64,000 nucleotides of DNA from Papio anubis. Lineage: Eukaryota > Chordata > Mammalia > Primates > Cercopithecidae. Below the pieces are notes generated by a model. That model searched no databases and was not told the origin of the DNA. It saw only the letters and a program-made list of their open reading frames with translations. The stretch covers positions 127,715,139-127,779,138 of the forward strand of contig NC_044983.1 of NCBI RefSeq assembly GCF_008728515.1, read 5' to 3'. Below, one piece after another: positions 42,501 to 52,700 of the stretch. Within the stretch, counting starts at the first letter, position 1. Every line of letters starts with the position of its first letter. The translations under genes were made by a program, and so were the position numbers.

Positions 42501-42926
42501 ACTCTCAGCTCCAGAAAGCCTCTGTCACCTGAAACACAAGGCACATTTTCATCCACATTATCTCTGCCCACCCCCAATCCAACCAAAGTGGCCAGACTTC
42601 TGTACCAACAAGTCGTGCAGCCTGAGGAGGGGTCTGAGTCACCGCAATATTCCTGGAACAAGCCCACTGCTTCTGCTATTTCCAAAGTCAGCATTTCCCA
42701 CTGCTATTTTTTTTCCAGATGAAAGCAACAAGGTCCCCAGCTTAACATGTTTCATACAGTGACACTAATTAATGTTCCAAACACCAGGGCTTGGGGATTG
42801 AGGGTATGTGTGTGTGCGCAGTTTGTGTTTAGGTAATATATTTTCCCCAACGTTTGAAACGATGTATGTGGGTATTTTACCTGAGCCAAACTGTTTATAA
42901 TTCAAAAAGCAGCGTTAGCTCTCTTT

Positions 42927-42928
42927 TT

Positions 42929-42964
<36 letters not shown>

Positions 42965-43247
42965 AGACAGAGTCTTGCTCTGTTGCCCAGGCTGGAGTGC
43001 AGTGACACGATCCCAGCGGTTCACTGCAGCTCCGCCTCCCGGGTTCATGCCATTCTCCTGCCTCAGCCTCCCGAGTAGCTGGGACTACAGGCAGACGCCA
43101 CCATGCCCAGCTAATTTTTTTGTATTTTTAGTAGAGACGGGGTTTCACCGTATTAACCAGGATGGTCTCAATATCCTGACCTCGTGATCCGCCTGCCTCG
43201 GCCTCCCAAAGTGCCGGGATTACAGGCGTGAGCCACTGCGCCCAGCC
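42927..43247 (-). mobile_element. AluY, reverse orientation, long T tail
   Basis: T run of more than 30 bases (to 42963), then the reverse Alu, ending GCGCCCAGCC. Variants ATCCTGACCTCGTGATCCGC and ACCAGGATGGTC are Y type. Near-matching flanks AGCTCTCTT and AGCTTTCTT suggest the target duplication. Confidence 0.94.
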
Positions 43248-43849
43248 AGCTTTCTTAAAGTCATAAAAAACTACTGTGAACTGCACACTAACCCCACAAG
43301 TGCGATCCATTCTGCAGCCTCCTACATATGTATTTTTGCTTCAACCAACCGTGTGAATGCTGGAAATCTGAAGCCAGAGGCCTTAGGCAGTCACGGCCTT
43401 TAGAACAAGAAGTTTTACAGATCACAGAAGGGAGTGGTCCTCAAACAAGGGTGCCAACACCCCAATCAGACCCTTTGGAAAGACTAGATCTGATTTATCA
43501 CAACAGGGGAACTCTAACAGTGCTGTGGACAGGAGCCCAGGGTGCTGAACATCCTGCAGACTGTGTGATGTTCCTGCCCCATAAGGAACAGTCCTATCCA
43601 TAATAGCTTCTCCACTGAGAAATCCTAAAAATTATCCATATAGTCTTTCAGGGAAGAAATATACAGAGACGCCGAGGTTTCTTGCCTAAGGTAACACAGT
43701 AATTCCTCAGTTAAGGAAGATCACATCCTTCCAGCTTAATCTCATTTCACCCTCTCACCACTCAGCTATCCAACCCCTCCCAGTTTCATATAAAGGGTCC
43801 CTGGATGCAGCCACTGGGAAATGATCACACTTTAGTGACCTGCTGCATT
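43248..43849. other. No recognisable gene or repeat
   Basis: Unique-looking. GTTTCTTGCCTAAGGTAACA near 43677 hints at a worn MIR. Nothing functional seen. Confidence 0.45.
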
Positions 43850-44060
43850 TTCTCAACTCCAAGCCTTTGTCAGTGACTCCCTTCTGCCTTCACCCCTAAC
43901 CCACACTCTGACACCATTCCATCCCTCCATGCCTGGATCAAAGGCTGCCTCCTCCAGAAAGCCAGCCAGAGCTCTATCCCAGAACCCCTCCCAGCAGTCC
44001 ATCTGTATTTTGACTTTCAGCCTGTGTACCCATCTGCCTTTGTACTAGAGTTGTTTATTA
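43850..44060 (+). repeat. L2 LINE fragment
   Basis: TTCTCAACTCCAAGCCTTTG, GGCTGCCTCCTCCAGAAAGC and CAGTCCATCTGTATTTTGAC keep L2 3' order. Confidence 0.55.
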
Positions 44061-44139
44061 GCATTACCCTTACCATCAACAGTACTATGCCAGCTGCTTA
44101 ACTACCATTCTGCTATCCTATGGTCACAGTGGGCTGGTG

Positions 44140-44260
44140 GGGCAAGACATATTATCCTATTTTACCAGTGAAGAATTTGAGCCTAGGAAGGTTAGCAACT
44201 TTCTGGAGGCGGCACAGGGAGCAAAACAGGGATTTTCTCCCACATCTGACAACAGAGCCC
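44140..44260 (-). repeat. MIR SINE fragment, reverse orientation
   Basis: TATTATCCTATTTTACCAGT, GAAGAATTTGAGCCTAGGAA and GGTTAGCAACTTTCTGG are diverged reverse MIR. Confidence 0.6.
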
Positions 44261-44776
44261 ACACTGTCGTGACAAGGCCACCCTACCTCCCTCCGTGGTC
44301 ATAAGCATGTCCACCTCCTGTCCAGATAATGAGGTCTTTGAAGGTAGAAGCCTTGCCACTTCCATCCACATCCACTTTATGGCAAACCCTCCATAAATCA
44401 TGTCAGAGTCCAGGCATCCTGACTCCTGGTCCAGGACTTGCCACCTGGTCTAGGAACTTTTCATTCTACAAGCCACCCTTGGCCCAACATGACCTCCCTC
44501 AAGGTACATGGTGAGTCAGGAGTAGGGCCAAACAGTGAGAAGTTCCCTAAGGCTCCTTCCTCCCAACAACCAACAGCAGTTCACTACAGGAGCTTCAGTC
44601 AGACAAAATAAATACCTTCCCATTATATCTTTCTGGCTCAGCAGGCCGCTTTAGCATCGCAGTGGGCCAGGCCCACGAAGGCATCCAAGCTTCCAGAACC
44701 GGAGGACTTCTACATGTGCCATGGCTACATGCACGAAACCCGCCAATCAGCTTTTTAAAATAGACTTTATTTTTTA
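44261..44776. other. No recognisable gene or repeat
   Basis: Unique-looking; nothing functional seen. Confidence 0.45.
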
Positions 44777-44787
44777 GAATAGTTTTC

Positions 44788-45410
44788 TTTTTATTTCCTT
44801 TTTATTCTTTTTGAGATAGAATCACTCTGATGCCCAGGCTGGAGTGCAGTGGGGCAATCACGGCTCACCACAAGCTCTGCCTCCCTGGTTCAAGTGATTC
44901 TCCTGCCTCAGCCTCCCAAGTAGCTGGGACTACAGGCGTGCACCAAAACACCCAGTGAATTTCTGTTTTTTTTTTTTTTTTTTTTTTTTGAGACGGAGTC
45001 TCGCTCTGTTGCCCGGGCTGGAGTGCAGTGGCTGGATCTCAGCTCACTGCAAGCTCCGCCTCCCAGGTTCACACCATTCTCCTGCCTCAGCCTCCCGACT
45101 AGCTGGGACTACAGGCGCCCGCCACCTCGCCTGGCTAGTTTTTTGTAGTTTTTAGTAGAGACGGGGTTTCACCGTGTTAGCCAGGATGGTCTTGATCTCC
45201 TGACCTCGTGATCCGCCCGTCTCGGCCTCCCAAAGTGCTGGGATTACAGGCTTGAGCCACCGCGCCTGGCCTGAATTTCTGTATTTTTAGTAGAGACAGG
45301 GTTTCACCATGTTGGCCGAGCTGGTCTCGAACTCCTGATCTCAAGTGATCCTCCTGCCTTAGCCTCCCAAAGTGCTGGGATTACAGGCATGAGCCACTGT
45401 GCCCGGCCAT
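44788..45410 (-). mobile_element. Older Alu, reverse orientation, split by a younger AluY
   Basis: The outer Alu reads 44788-44965 (tail, GATGCCCAGGCTGGAGTGC, to CACCCAGTGAATTTCTG) and resumes at 45282 (TATTTTTAGTAGAGACAGGG) to the terminus GTGCCCGGCC. Its own target duplication GAATAGTTTTC sits at 44777-44787 and 45411-45421. J/S wording makes it older than its passenger. Confidence 0.95.
44966..45271 (-). mobile_element. Young AluY nested in the older Alu; Old World monkey-type variants
   Basis: A complete reverse AluY with the duplication TGAATTTCTG at 44956-44965 and 45272-45281. Read on the minus strand it has GGTGGCTCAAGCCTGTAATC, GAGACGGGCGGATCACGAGG, ACTAGCCAGGCGAGGTGGCG and GAGATCCAGCCACTGCAC. 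I recall this combination from macaque/baboon AluYR copies, not human AluY. Confidence 0.94.
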
Positions 45411-45915
45411 GAATAGTTTTCAATTTAGAGAACTTCTGATACTACAGTACAGAATTCCCATACAACCTGCAGCCAGCTTTCCCTATTAACAACATCTTAC
45501 ATTAGTATGATACATTTGTTACAACTAATAAATCAATCCTAATGCACTTTTATTAACTAAAGTCTGTACTTTATTCAGATTCCCTTAGTTTTTACTTAAT
45601 ACCCTCTTTTCTCCCAGGATCCCATCTAGGATACCAATATTTCATTTAGCTGTCACATTTCCATAGGCATCTCTTGGCTGTGATAGTTTCTCAGTCTTTC
45701 CTTGTTTTAGATTACCTTGATAGTTTTGAAGAGTACTGGTCAGGTATTTTGTGAAATGTTCCTTGGTTGCAACTCGTATGATTTTTCACCCATGATTACA
45801 CTGGGGTAATGGGATTTGTGGGGGGAAGATCACAGCAAAATGCCATTTTCATCACGTCAAGGGTACATACTATCAACATGATTAATCATGGTTGATGTTA
45901 ACCTGGATCATCTGG

Positions 45916-46329
45916 TGTCTTACTCCATTTAGAGTACTATAAAGGAATACCTAAGGCTGGGTAATTTATAAAGACAAGAGATTTATTTGGCAGTTCTGCA
46001 GGCATGGTGTCAGCATCTGCATCCAGTGAGGACCTCCAGTTGCTTCCACTCATGGTAGAAAGGGAAGGGGAGCTGGCATGTGCAGAGATCGCAGGATAAG
46101 AGGGGAAGCAAGGCAGAGGAAAGGTGTCAGGCTCTTTTTAACAACCAGCTCTCATGGGAACTAATAAGAATGAGAACTTACTTATTCCCCAACACACAGG
46201 GAGGGTATTAATCTATTCATGAGGGATCTAACCCCATGCCCCAAATACTTCCCATTAGGCCCCTACTTTCAACACTGGGCATCAAATTTCAACTTGTAGT
46301 TTGAGGGTACAAATATCCAAACTATAACA
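45916..46329 (-). mobile_element. MST/MLT-type MaLR solo LTR, reverse orientation
   Basis: Plus strand opens TGTCTTACTCCATTTAGAG. It runs through ACCTAAGGCTGGGTAATTTA, TTTATTTGGCAGTTCTGCAG, TTCATGAGGGATCTAACCCC and CAACACTGGGCATCAAATTT to AACTATAACA. Flanks TCTGG (45911-45915) and CCTGG (46330-46334) are a one-mismatch 5-bp duplication. The surrounding L1 text resumes across it. Confidence 0.92.
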
Positions 46330-47945
46330 CCTGGCTTGAGGTTGCGTTTTACAGGTTCCTACATTATAAAGTTTTCTTTTTCTTTTTTTTTTTTTAACTC
46401 CCTTTCCATACCCTTTGGAAGGAAGTCACTGATGCAGCCCTCACTAGGCTCCCTCTCCTTGAGGGTAGAATGTCTACATAAAGTACTTGGAATTCTTCTT
46501 ACAGGAGATTTCTCTCCTCTTCTCATATTTATTCACTAATTTATTTGTTATATATCAGTATGGGCTTGTGGATATTTATTTTATAGTTTTGTTACACTCC
46601 AGTACTACTTTATTTTGTGTCTCAAATTGTCCCACATTGGGTAGGTGCTCTTTCAGTTGGCTTCTGTGCCCCTTTGACATACTCCCATCAATATGGGGTT
46701 TTTTTTAAGCACTTCCTTACTTTCTGGCACTATAAGACGCTCTTGGCTCACCTTGTATATATTTCCCGCCCCATCCTAGAATCAGCCATTTATTCAGGGA
46801 TCCCTGTATCCTTTTTGTGCAGAATGGTTTTAGAAACCAAGGTCTGGGTGCCAGGTGTGCTCACTGCAACCAGGATTTGACTTTCTAGGCTCACTGAGCT
46901 GACAGCGCAAGGATATATATGTGTGTATATAGCCCATGCATACACACATATTTATAAATATTTCTATTCATAACCATCTGAGTTTGTATTAAGTTAAACA
47001 TGAGTTTACATGCATATCTCCAACTCAAATCCATACTACATGGATATTCTAGACTCCATTTACTTTTCTGTAAACTTTCACTTCAGTGGTGAGAAACCTA
47101 GCTCCCACCACTGCCATATTTTGCTTAACCGTTAAATTCCAGTATACAAGTATAACAATGTCAGAATCATTGACCCATACCCCATGGGAAACAACAGAAC
47201 TTACGTACTATGCCTTTTGTTTTTAGTCTTAGAAACTCCACTCATTGCCAAAGTTGCTTAGGCCAGCACCTTCTCTCCCCATCACCTTCAATGAGATTGT
47301 TTCATTTATTTGTAATATAGCTAGCTTCTCTTGTCACCATCTGCATTCCTCCCTGGGATTCCGTGACCTCCTAAATAATGTTTTAAATTTACAAACACAA
47401 GGCTCACTTTTTGTGCCATGAAGGTCTGTGGGTTTTGACAAATGCACTACGTCATGTGTCCACCATTATGGCATCACACAGAATAATTTCACCACCCTAA
47501 AATATCATCCGTGCTTCATCTATTCTACCCTCCTTCCCTACCTTCTAGCCCCTGACAACTACTGATCTTTTTCCTGTCTCTAAAGTTTTGCTTTCTCTAC
47601 AATGTCATATAATTGAAATCATGCAGTAGGTAGTCTTTTCACTTAGCACTGAAGCTTTTGTCACTTAGCAATATGCATTTAAGATTCATTCATGTATTTC
47701 ATGACTTCATATCTCATTTCCTTTTACCACCAAATACAATAGTTTATTGTATGGATGTGCAATGGTTTGTTTATCCATTCACCTATTGAGAGACTACTTG
47801 GTTGCACTGTTCTTGGCAATTATGAATAAAGCTATTAGAAACATTTGCATGAAGGTTTTTGGGTGGATAGAAGATTTCAAATGAGTTGGGTAAATAAGAG
47901 CACAAATGCTGGACACTATTGGTAACAATGTATTTAGGTTTGTAA

Positions 47946-48275
47946 GCGGTGGCTCACGCCTGTAATCCCAGTGGTCGAGGCAGGCAGATCACACGAGGTC
48001 AGGAGTTTGAGACCAGCCTGGCCAACATGGTGAAATCCTGTCTCCACTAAAAAATACAAAAATTAGCCGGGCATGGTGGTGGGCACCTGTAACCCAAGCT
48101 ACTCAGGAGGCTGAGGCAGGAGAATGGCTTGAATCCAGGAGGTGGAGGTTGCAGTGAGCCGAGATTGCGCCACTGCACTCCAGCCTGGGTGACAAGAGCA
48201 AGACTCTATCTCAAAAAAAAACCAAAACAAAACAAACAAACAAAAAAAAAACACAAAGAAAGAAAAAGAAAAGAA
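47946..48275 (+). mobile_element. AluS, slightly 5' truncated, inside the L1M
   Basis: Starts GCGGTGGCTCACGCCTGTAA and lacks the usual first dozen bases. An internal deletion removes CACTTTGGGAGG (it reads TCCCAGTGGTCGAGGC). The tail is an A-rich mix of AAAC and GAAA units. Confidence 0.92.
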
Positions 48276-48814
48276 ACTACCCACTGCCTTCCAGGTGCTT
48301 GTACCATTTTTCCACTCCCATCAGCAATGAATCACAGTTCCTGTTGCCCTACATCCTTGTCAACATTTGACATTGTCCTTGCTTTGGATTTTAGCCACCC
48401 CCATTCAAATAGGTGTGTAGTGATATCTCAATGTTGTTTTAATTTACAATTCCCTAACAAAATTATATTCAGCATCATTTCATCTGCTTTTCTGTCATCT
48501 ATATATCTTCTTTAAAGAGATGTCTGTTCAAATATTTTGTCTATTTTTAATTGAATTGTTTTCCTTATTGTTGAATTTTGAGAGTTCTTTGTATGTTTGC
48601 TACAAGGTCTTTTTCAGATAGGTGTGTGGCAAATATCAGTGCCAGTCAGTGACTTGTCTTTTCATTATCTTAACCATGTCTTTTACCCATTAAACTTTCA
48701 CAACTACTCTTCTGTGGTGAGAAAAATCGAGGATCAAAATGATAGCTTTTTATAGCACCATTTTAGTCTTGACTAACACTTGCAAGTGTAAACTGTAAAA
48801 ATCAACGAGTTATT

Positions 48815-49232
48815 ACAGGGCCTTGTAAATATACTAAAACCACTGAATTGTACATTTATTTATTTATTTTATTTTATTTTGTTTTTTGAGATGGAGTCTT
48901 GCTTTGTTGCCCAGGCTGGAGTGCAGTGGCACAATCTCGGCTCACTGAAATCTCCGCCTCCTGGGTTCAGGTGATTCTCATGCCTCAGCCACTTGAACAG
49001 CTGGGATTACAGGTGCTCACCACCATGCCAGGCTAATTTTTGTATATTCAGTAGAGAGGGTTTCACCATGTTGGCCAGGCTGGTCTCGAACTCCTGACCT
49101 CAAGTGATCCACTCACCTTGGCCTCCCAAAGCACTGAAATTACAGACGTGAGCCACCGCACCCAGCCGTGAACTGTACACTTTTAAATGGTGAGTTTTTA
49201 TGATATATGAATTATATTTCAATTTTTACAAA
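48815..49232 (+). mobile_element. L1M 3' terminal fragment, split by an Alu
   Basis: GTAAATATACTAAAACCACT and GAATTGTACATTT before the Alu; GAACTGTACACTTTTAAATG, GTGAGTTTTTATGATATATG and AATTATATTTCAATTTTTAC after it. Forward old L1 3' end, opposite in orientation to the L1M just upstream, so probably a separate insertion. Confidence 0.8.
48857..49167 (-). mobile_element. AluS, reverse orientation
   Basis: Reverse Alu with ATTT/TTTTA tail ending CACCCAGCC. The flanks TGAATTGTACATTT and TGAACTGTACACTTT represent a diverged target duplication within the L1M end. Confidence 0.93.
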
Positions 49233-49309
49233 TGACAAGAAAATCAACAGTCAGTGAGTGGCAGTGCTGGAATATGAACTTTTGACTGCATCACAGCTAC
49301 TGCATTCAG

Positions 49310-49540
49310 AATATCTGAAGCCAATTCCAGCCCTGCCCCTGAAAAACTCTGAGAAAGTCAGATACTTTTTCTGAGGCTCTTTGTTCCCATTGATAAAACA
49401 GGGGTCAATTATACACATTTGACAGTGTTATCACAAGGATCAAATGCAACACATTTGACAGTGTTATCACAAGGATCAAACGCAACAAAGTTTTTAATGA
49501 TTAACCTGATACCCTGGACACAGGTCAATAAAGAATAGAA
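49310..49540 (+). repeat. MIR SINE with an internal 36-bp duplication
   Basis: TCTGAGAAAGTCAGATACTT, TTTCTGAGGCTCTTTGTTCC and TTATCACAAGGATCAAATGC follow MIR order; the duplicated unit lies in the GAGGATTAAATG region. Confidence 0.65.
49413..49484 (+). repeat. 36-bp direct tandem duplication
   Basis: Units 49413-49448 and 49449-49484 each open ACACATTTGACAGTGTTATC and differ at one base (AAATGCA versus AAACGCA). The near-identity implies a recent event. Because 36 is a multiple of three, it also shows as a repeated 12-residue block in a spurious minus-strand frame. Confidence 0.95.
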
Positions 49541-49593
49541 AGAATGATTACCATTGTTGTTACTACTGCTGATATCCCAAAATGGAAGAGTAT

Positions 49594-49650
49594 TCTCCCT
49601 CTCCCCACCTACCATTTTCCCTTTCCCTCCTTCCCTCTTTCTCTTTTCCT

Positions 49651-49691
<41 letters not shown>
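49594..49691 (+). repeat. Pyrimidine tract followed by (CA)20 microsatellite
   Basis: 49594-49651 is almost all C/T (CCTTTCCCTCCTTCCCTCTT). It leads directly into about 20 uninterrupted CA units (49652-49691), with ACATACACACACAACG shortly after. Likely length-polymorphic. Confidence 0.95.
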
Positions 49692-49693
<2 letters not shown>

Positions 49694-50560
49694 TACATAT
49701 ACAGTATATGCCTCACTCAAGACACACATACACACACAACGTTAGCATTCAGGGAAGACACAAAACATAAAAACCTTTAGCTTTTATCAGATTTTCACTT
49801 CAAAATAGCCCTGTTTTGGAAGACGACAATTTGGGCCACAACATATTCACGTCTATGAAAGAACCCAGATTAATTTAGTGGGATTAAAAGGACTAGTCTG
49901 TGTGGCTTCAACTGGCAAATTCATTTACAATATTTATTGAGCTCTTTTGTGACAGAAAAATAAAATCAAGTAACAAGAAGTATTTGGAATCAGAAATGTA
50001 GTTCGAGAGCACGAGAGGAGAGGAAAAATCTAGAGGAAGAAAAGAACCCAGGCATGAAGTCTACAAGGCTGTCACTCTAGTTGAGCCACAAATGGTATCC
50101 ACAGCCCTGCCAGCCAAAGAAAACAAGAAAAACACAAGCATCCTGCAGAATTCATTTTCTACAAGATGAAAACATGATTTACTCAGTAAAGAAATCTGCT
50201 AGTTTCCCACTCAAGTGAACCTAAAACTCTCTAGATCTCTTTTTCCCTACTCTTCAAGTAAGCAGAGTGTGTGATTGGGTTTAGACGTCTAATATGATTG
50301 CAAAAACTCAGTCCTGGCCTATCTGGAGGCGATGTGGTCTAGGTGAGTGTATTTCGTGGCATACCTGCTTCCTCAGGGGACTTGGGCCAGGCAGCAAATC
50401 TTTTCTTCTACACTTCTTTTTTATTTTCAATGTAATTTCCTCCCTCTTACTAAAATGGCACATCAGAACTAACACATTATTATGCTCTAGGGCATAACCT
50501 TAGGGTAGGAATTACGATACCATATTGACTTCAGTATGACTTTTATTCAGTGACATCATT
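49692..50560. other. No recognisable gene or repeat
   Basis: AT-leaning unique-looking sequence between microsatellite and Alu. Nothing functional seen. Confidence 0.45.
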
Positions 50561-50849
50561 TTTTCTTTTTTTCTTTGAGATGGAGTTTTCCTCTGATGCC
50601 CAGGCTGGAGTGCAATGGCACGGTCTCGGCTGACCGCAACCTCCACCTCCCAGGTTCAAGAGATTCACGCCTGTAATCCCAGCACTTTGGGAGGCTGAGG
50701 TGGGTGGACCACCTGAGGTCAGGAGTTCAAGACTAGCCTGGCCAACATGGTGAAACCCTGTTTCTACCAAAAATACAAAAATTAGCCGGGTGTGGTGGCG
50801 GGCGCCTGTAATCCCAACTATTCAGGAGATTGAGGCAGGAGAATCGCTT
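50561..50849 (-). mobile_element. Alu with inverted 5' part (twin-priming structure)
   Basis: 50561-50665 is reverse-oriented Alu from the T tail through CTCCCAGGTTCAAGAGATTC (consensus about 282 to 203). 50666-50849 is forward-oriented Alu from CACGCCTGTAATCCCAGC to GCAGGAGAATCGCTT (consensus about 18 to 210). On the minus strand this is an inverted 5' part followed by a sense 3' part with its tail. Both segments end at the same consensus point, GAATCGCTT. The flanks GACATCATTTTT and AACGTCATTTTT agree at 10 of 12 bases, so one insertion event explains it. Confidence 0.88.
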
Positions 50850-50887
50850 AACGTCATTTTTATATTAGCAGAATTGGAAAAGAATAG

Positions 50888-51110
50888 GGATGGAATGACC
50901 ATTTATCTGATACCTACTATAAGCCCATAAGTCTGTACTACAGCCACTTCATTTAATCCTTACCATGGGCACAGACAAGTTCACGTTACAGACGGGCACA
51001 CAGGTCTAGGCTGGTTAAATGGTTTACTCAAGGTTACTGGTTAAACAATGATACAGCCAGACTTCAAAGCCAGTACTTACATCCATGTCTGCTTATCAGT
51101 GAAGCCACAC
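50888..51110 (-). repeat. MIR SINE, reverse orientation
   Basis: CATTTATCTGATACCTACTA, CACTTCATTTAATCCTTACC, TTTACTCAAGGTTACTGGTT and CAGCCAGACTTCAAAGCCAG are reverse MIR. Confidence 0.78.
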
Positions 51111-51369
51111 ACTCCTTGGAGACTGGCATTGTGTCCATTCATGCAAAAAGACTTTGTATCCAGAGTGTCATGTGTTGTATCAGGCTCTGGAACGCAGAGA
51201 ACGGATGCTTGCATGTATGGAACGTGCCACTAGAAAGCAAGTCTTCATTCGCTTTACACAGCTCAAGGCTCACCCAGCTCAGGTTTTATGATTCCACTTT
51301 CCTTTCTATCACTTTCAGCAACTTTCCTTCAGCGTGATAAAAAATCCGACCTTGGATTCTTCATGGTCA

Positions 51370-51660
51370 AGGCCGTACATTAGAAAATGAAGGAAGAAGT
51401 GGTCTCCATCCTGCACACACGATGAAATCTACTTGATGGAAATCTTCCCTGATCCATTTAAACAGTGTTGACAACTTCACCTGATCTCCAAGTGGACTCA
51501 GTATCTGCATATATTAGAGTCAGTGTCACACCATTATGCAATTATTTCCTCACCTATTTGACCATTAGTCCCTCAAGAGCAGAAACTGATTTATTCACCC
51601 CTCTTTCTCCTATTCCTAGCCTAAGGTCTGGCATCTGCTAGGCCTGAAATCAATGGCCTC
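51370..51660 (+). repeat. L2 LINE 3' fragment
   Basis: CTTCACCTGATCTCCAAGTG, CCCTCAAGAGCAGAAACTGA and GGTCTGGCATCTGCTAGGCC keep L2 3' order. Confidence 0.6.
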
Positions 51661-52107
51661 TGAGTGATCAGTCAGCATGTCTTGAGTTTGATCAGTGTAT
51701 GTATACAAAACCTAAAGGATTACATGTTTTCCAAGAAATATTTTCCCAGCCAAACAAGATATGTTCAAGTCATGGCACAAAAAGAGGAATTTAAAAAAGA
51801 AATCTCAACATTTCCTTTCGTGTTCCAGAACTGTGAAGAGGAATGTTAACGACTTCCCCAGGAAACCAGAACTCCAGCAAAGGGCGGAAGTCACAGAACC
51901 TCGTTTACAACCAAGATCCTGTCATTTTCTCCACAAAAGATGTGTTTGTAAGAGCAACTGGCATATCTAATTTAATCTTGTTTTGAAAATGCTAATGTTT
52001 CTCACATTATAAATTAGTAAGATTCTTCATTCTTTGAAAGCATCACAAAAGTCACTCAGAATTATGTCAGCAGGATTGAAGTTGTCCATGTTTATTTAAA
52101 ATAACTC
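51661..52107. other. No recognisable gene or repeat
   Basis: Unique-looking; nothing functional seen. Confidence 0.45.
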
Positions 52108-52700
52108 TCTTGAGAGTTCTAGATCAGCTTGAGCAACACAGTGAGACCTCGTCTCTACAAAAAAATAATTTTAAAAAAACAGCGGGCATAGGCCAGATGT
52201 GGTAGCTCATGCCTGTAATCCCAGCACTTTGGGAGGCCGAGGCAGGCGGATCATGAGGTCAGGAGATCAAGACCATCCTGGCTAACATGGTGAAATCCCA
52301 TCTCTACTAAAAATACAAAAAAAAAATTAGCTAGGTGTAGTGGCGGGCGCCTGTAGTCCCAGCTACTCAGGAGGCTGAGGCAGGAGAATCGCACAAGCCC
52401 AGGAGGCAGAGCTTGCAGTGAGCCGAGATCGCACCACTGCACTCCAGCCTGAGAGATAGAGCGTAACTCCATCTCAAAAAAAAAAAAAAAAAAAATAGCG
52501 GGCATAGTGGCACATGCCTGTGGTCCCAGCTACTTGGGAGGCTAAGGCGGGAGGACTGCTTTGAGCCCAGGAGGTCAAAGCTGTGGCGGGCCATGATTGC
52601 ACCACTGGACTCCAGCGTGGGAGACAGAGGGAGACCCTGTCTAAAAAATGAATAAATACATGAAATAAAACAAATAAATGACATAAATAAATAAAAGAAA
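52108..52700 (+). mobile_element. 5'-truncated AluJ split by a younger AluY
   Basis: Outer element: GAGTTCTAGATCAGCTTGAG, CAACACAGTGAGACCTCGTC before the insert; ATGCCTGTGGTCCCAGCTAC, TTGGGAGGCTAAGGCGGGAG, GGACTGCTTTGAGCCCAGG after it. The tail is AAAT-type repeats. GAGACCCTGTCT and CTTGAGCCCAGGAGG wording marks J type. Confidence 0.93.
52191..52496 (+). mobile_element. AluY nested in AluJ, with target duplication
   Basis: Complete AluY (GGATCATGAGGTCAGGAG, ACCATCCTGGCTAACATG, GGCAGAGCTTGCAGTGAGC) with a 21-A-type tail. AGCGGGCATA repeats at 52181-52190 and 52497-52506. Confidence 0.96.

Larger units (their letters stand above)
45422..48690 (-). mobile_element. Old L1M element, reverse orientation: long 3' UTR and ORF2 3' half
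   Basis: 3' UTR side: CATTAGTATGATACATTTGT, GTACTTTATTCAGATTCCCT, TTTGAAGAGTACTGGTCAGG, TTTCTGGCACTATAAGACGC and GGTTTTGACAAATGCACTAC. ORF2 side: TTGTATGGATGTGCAATGGT, TTTGTTTATCCATTCACC, TGTAGTGATATCTCAATGTT and TTTGAGAGTTCTTTGTATG. Two later insertions, an MST-type LTR (45916-46329) and an Alu (47946-48275), interrupt it. No frame of useful length survives. Confidence 0.75.

Noticed and set aside
49409..49735. Minus-strand frame with a repeated 12-residue block and a Cys/Val repeat
   Set aside because: The block is the 36-bp DNA duplication and the Cys/Val run is the CA microsatellite; an artefact.
50561..50849. Two separate oppositely oriented Alus
   Set aside because: The segments are complementary in consensus coverage, break at the same point and share one pair of flanking duplications, so a single inverted insertion is simpler.
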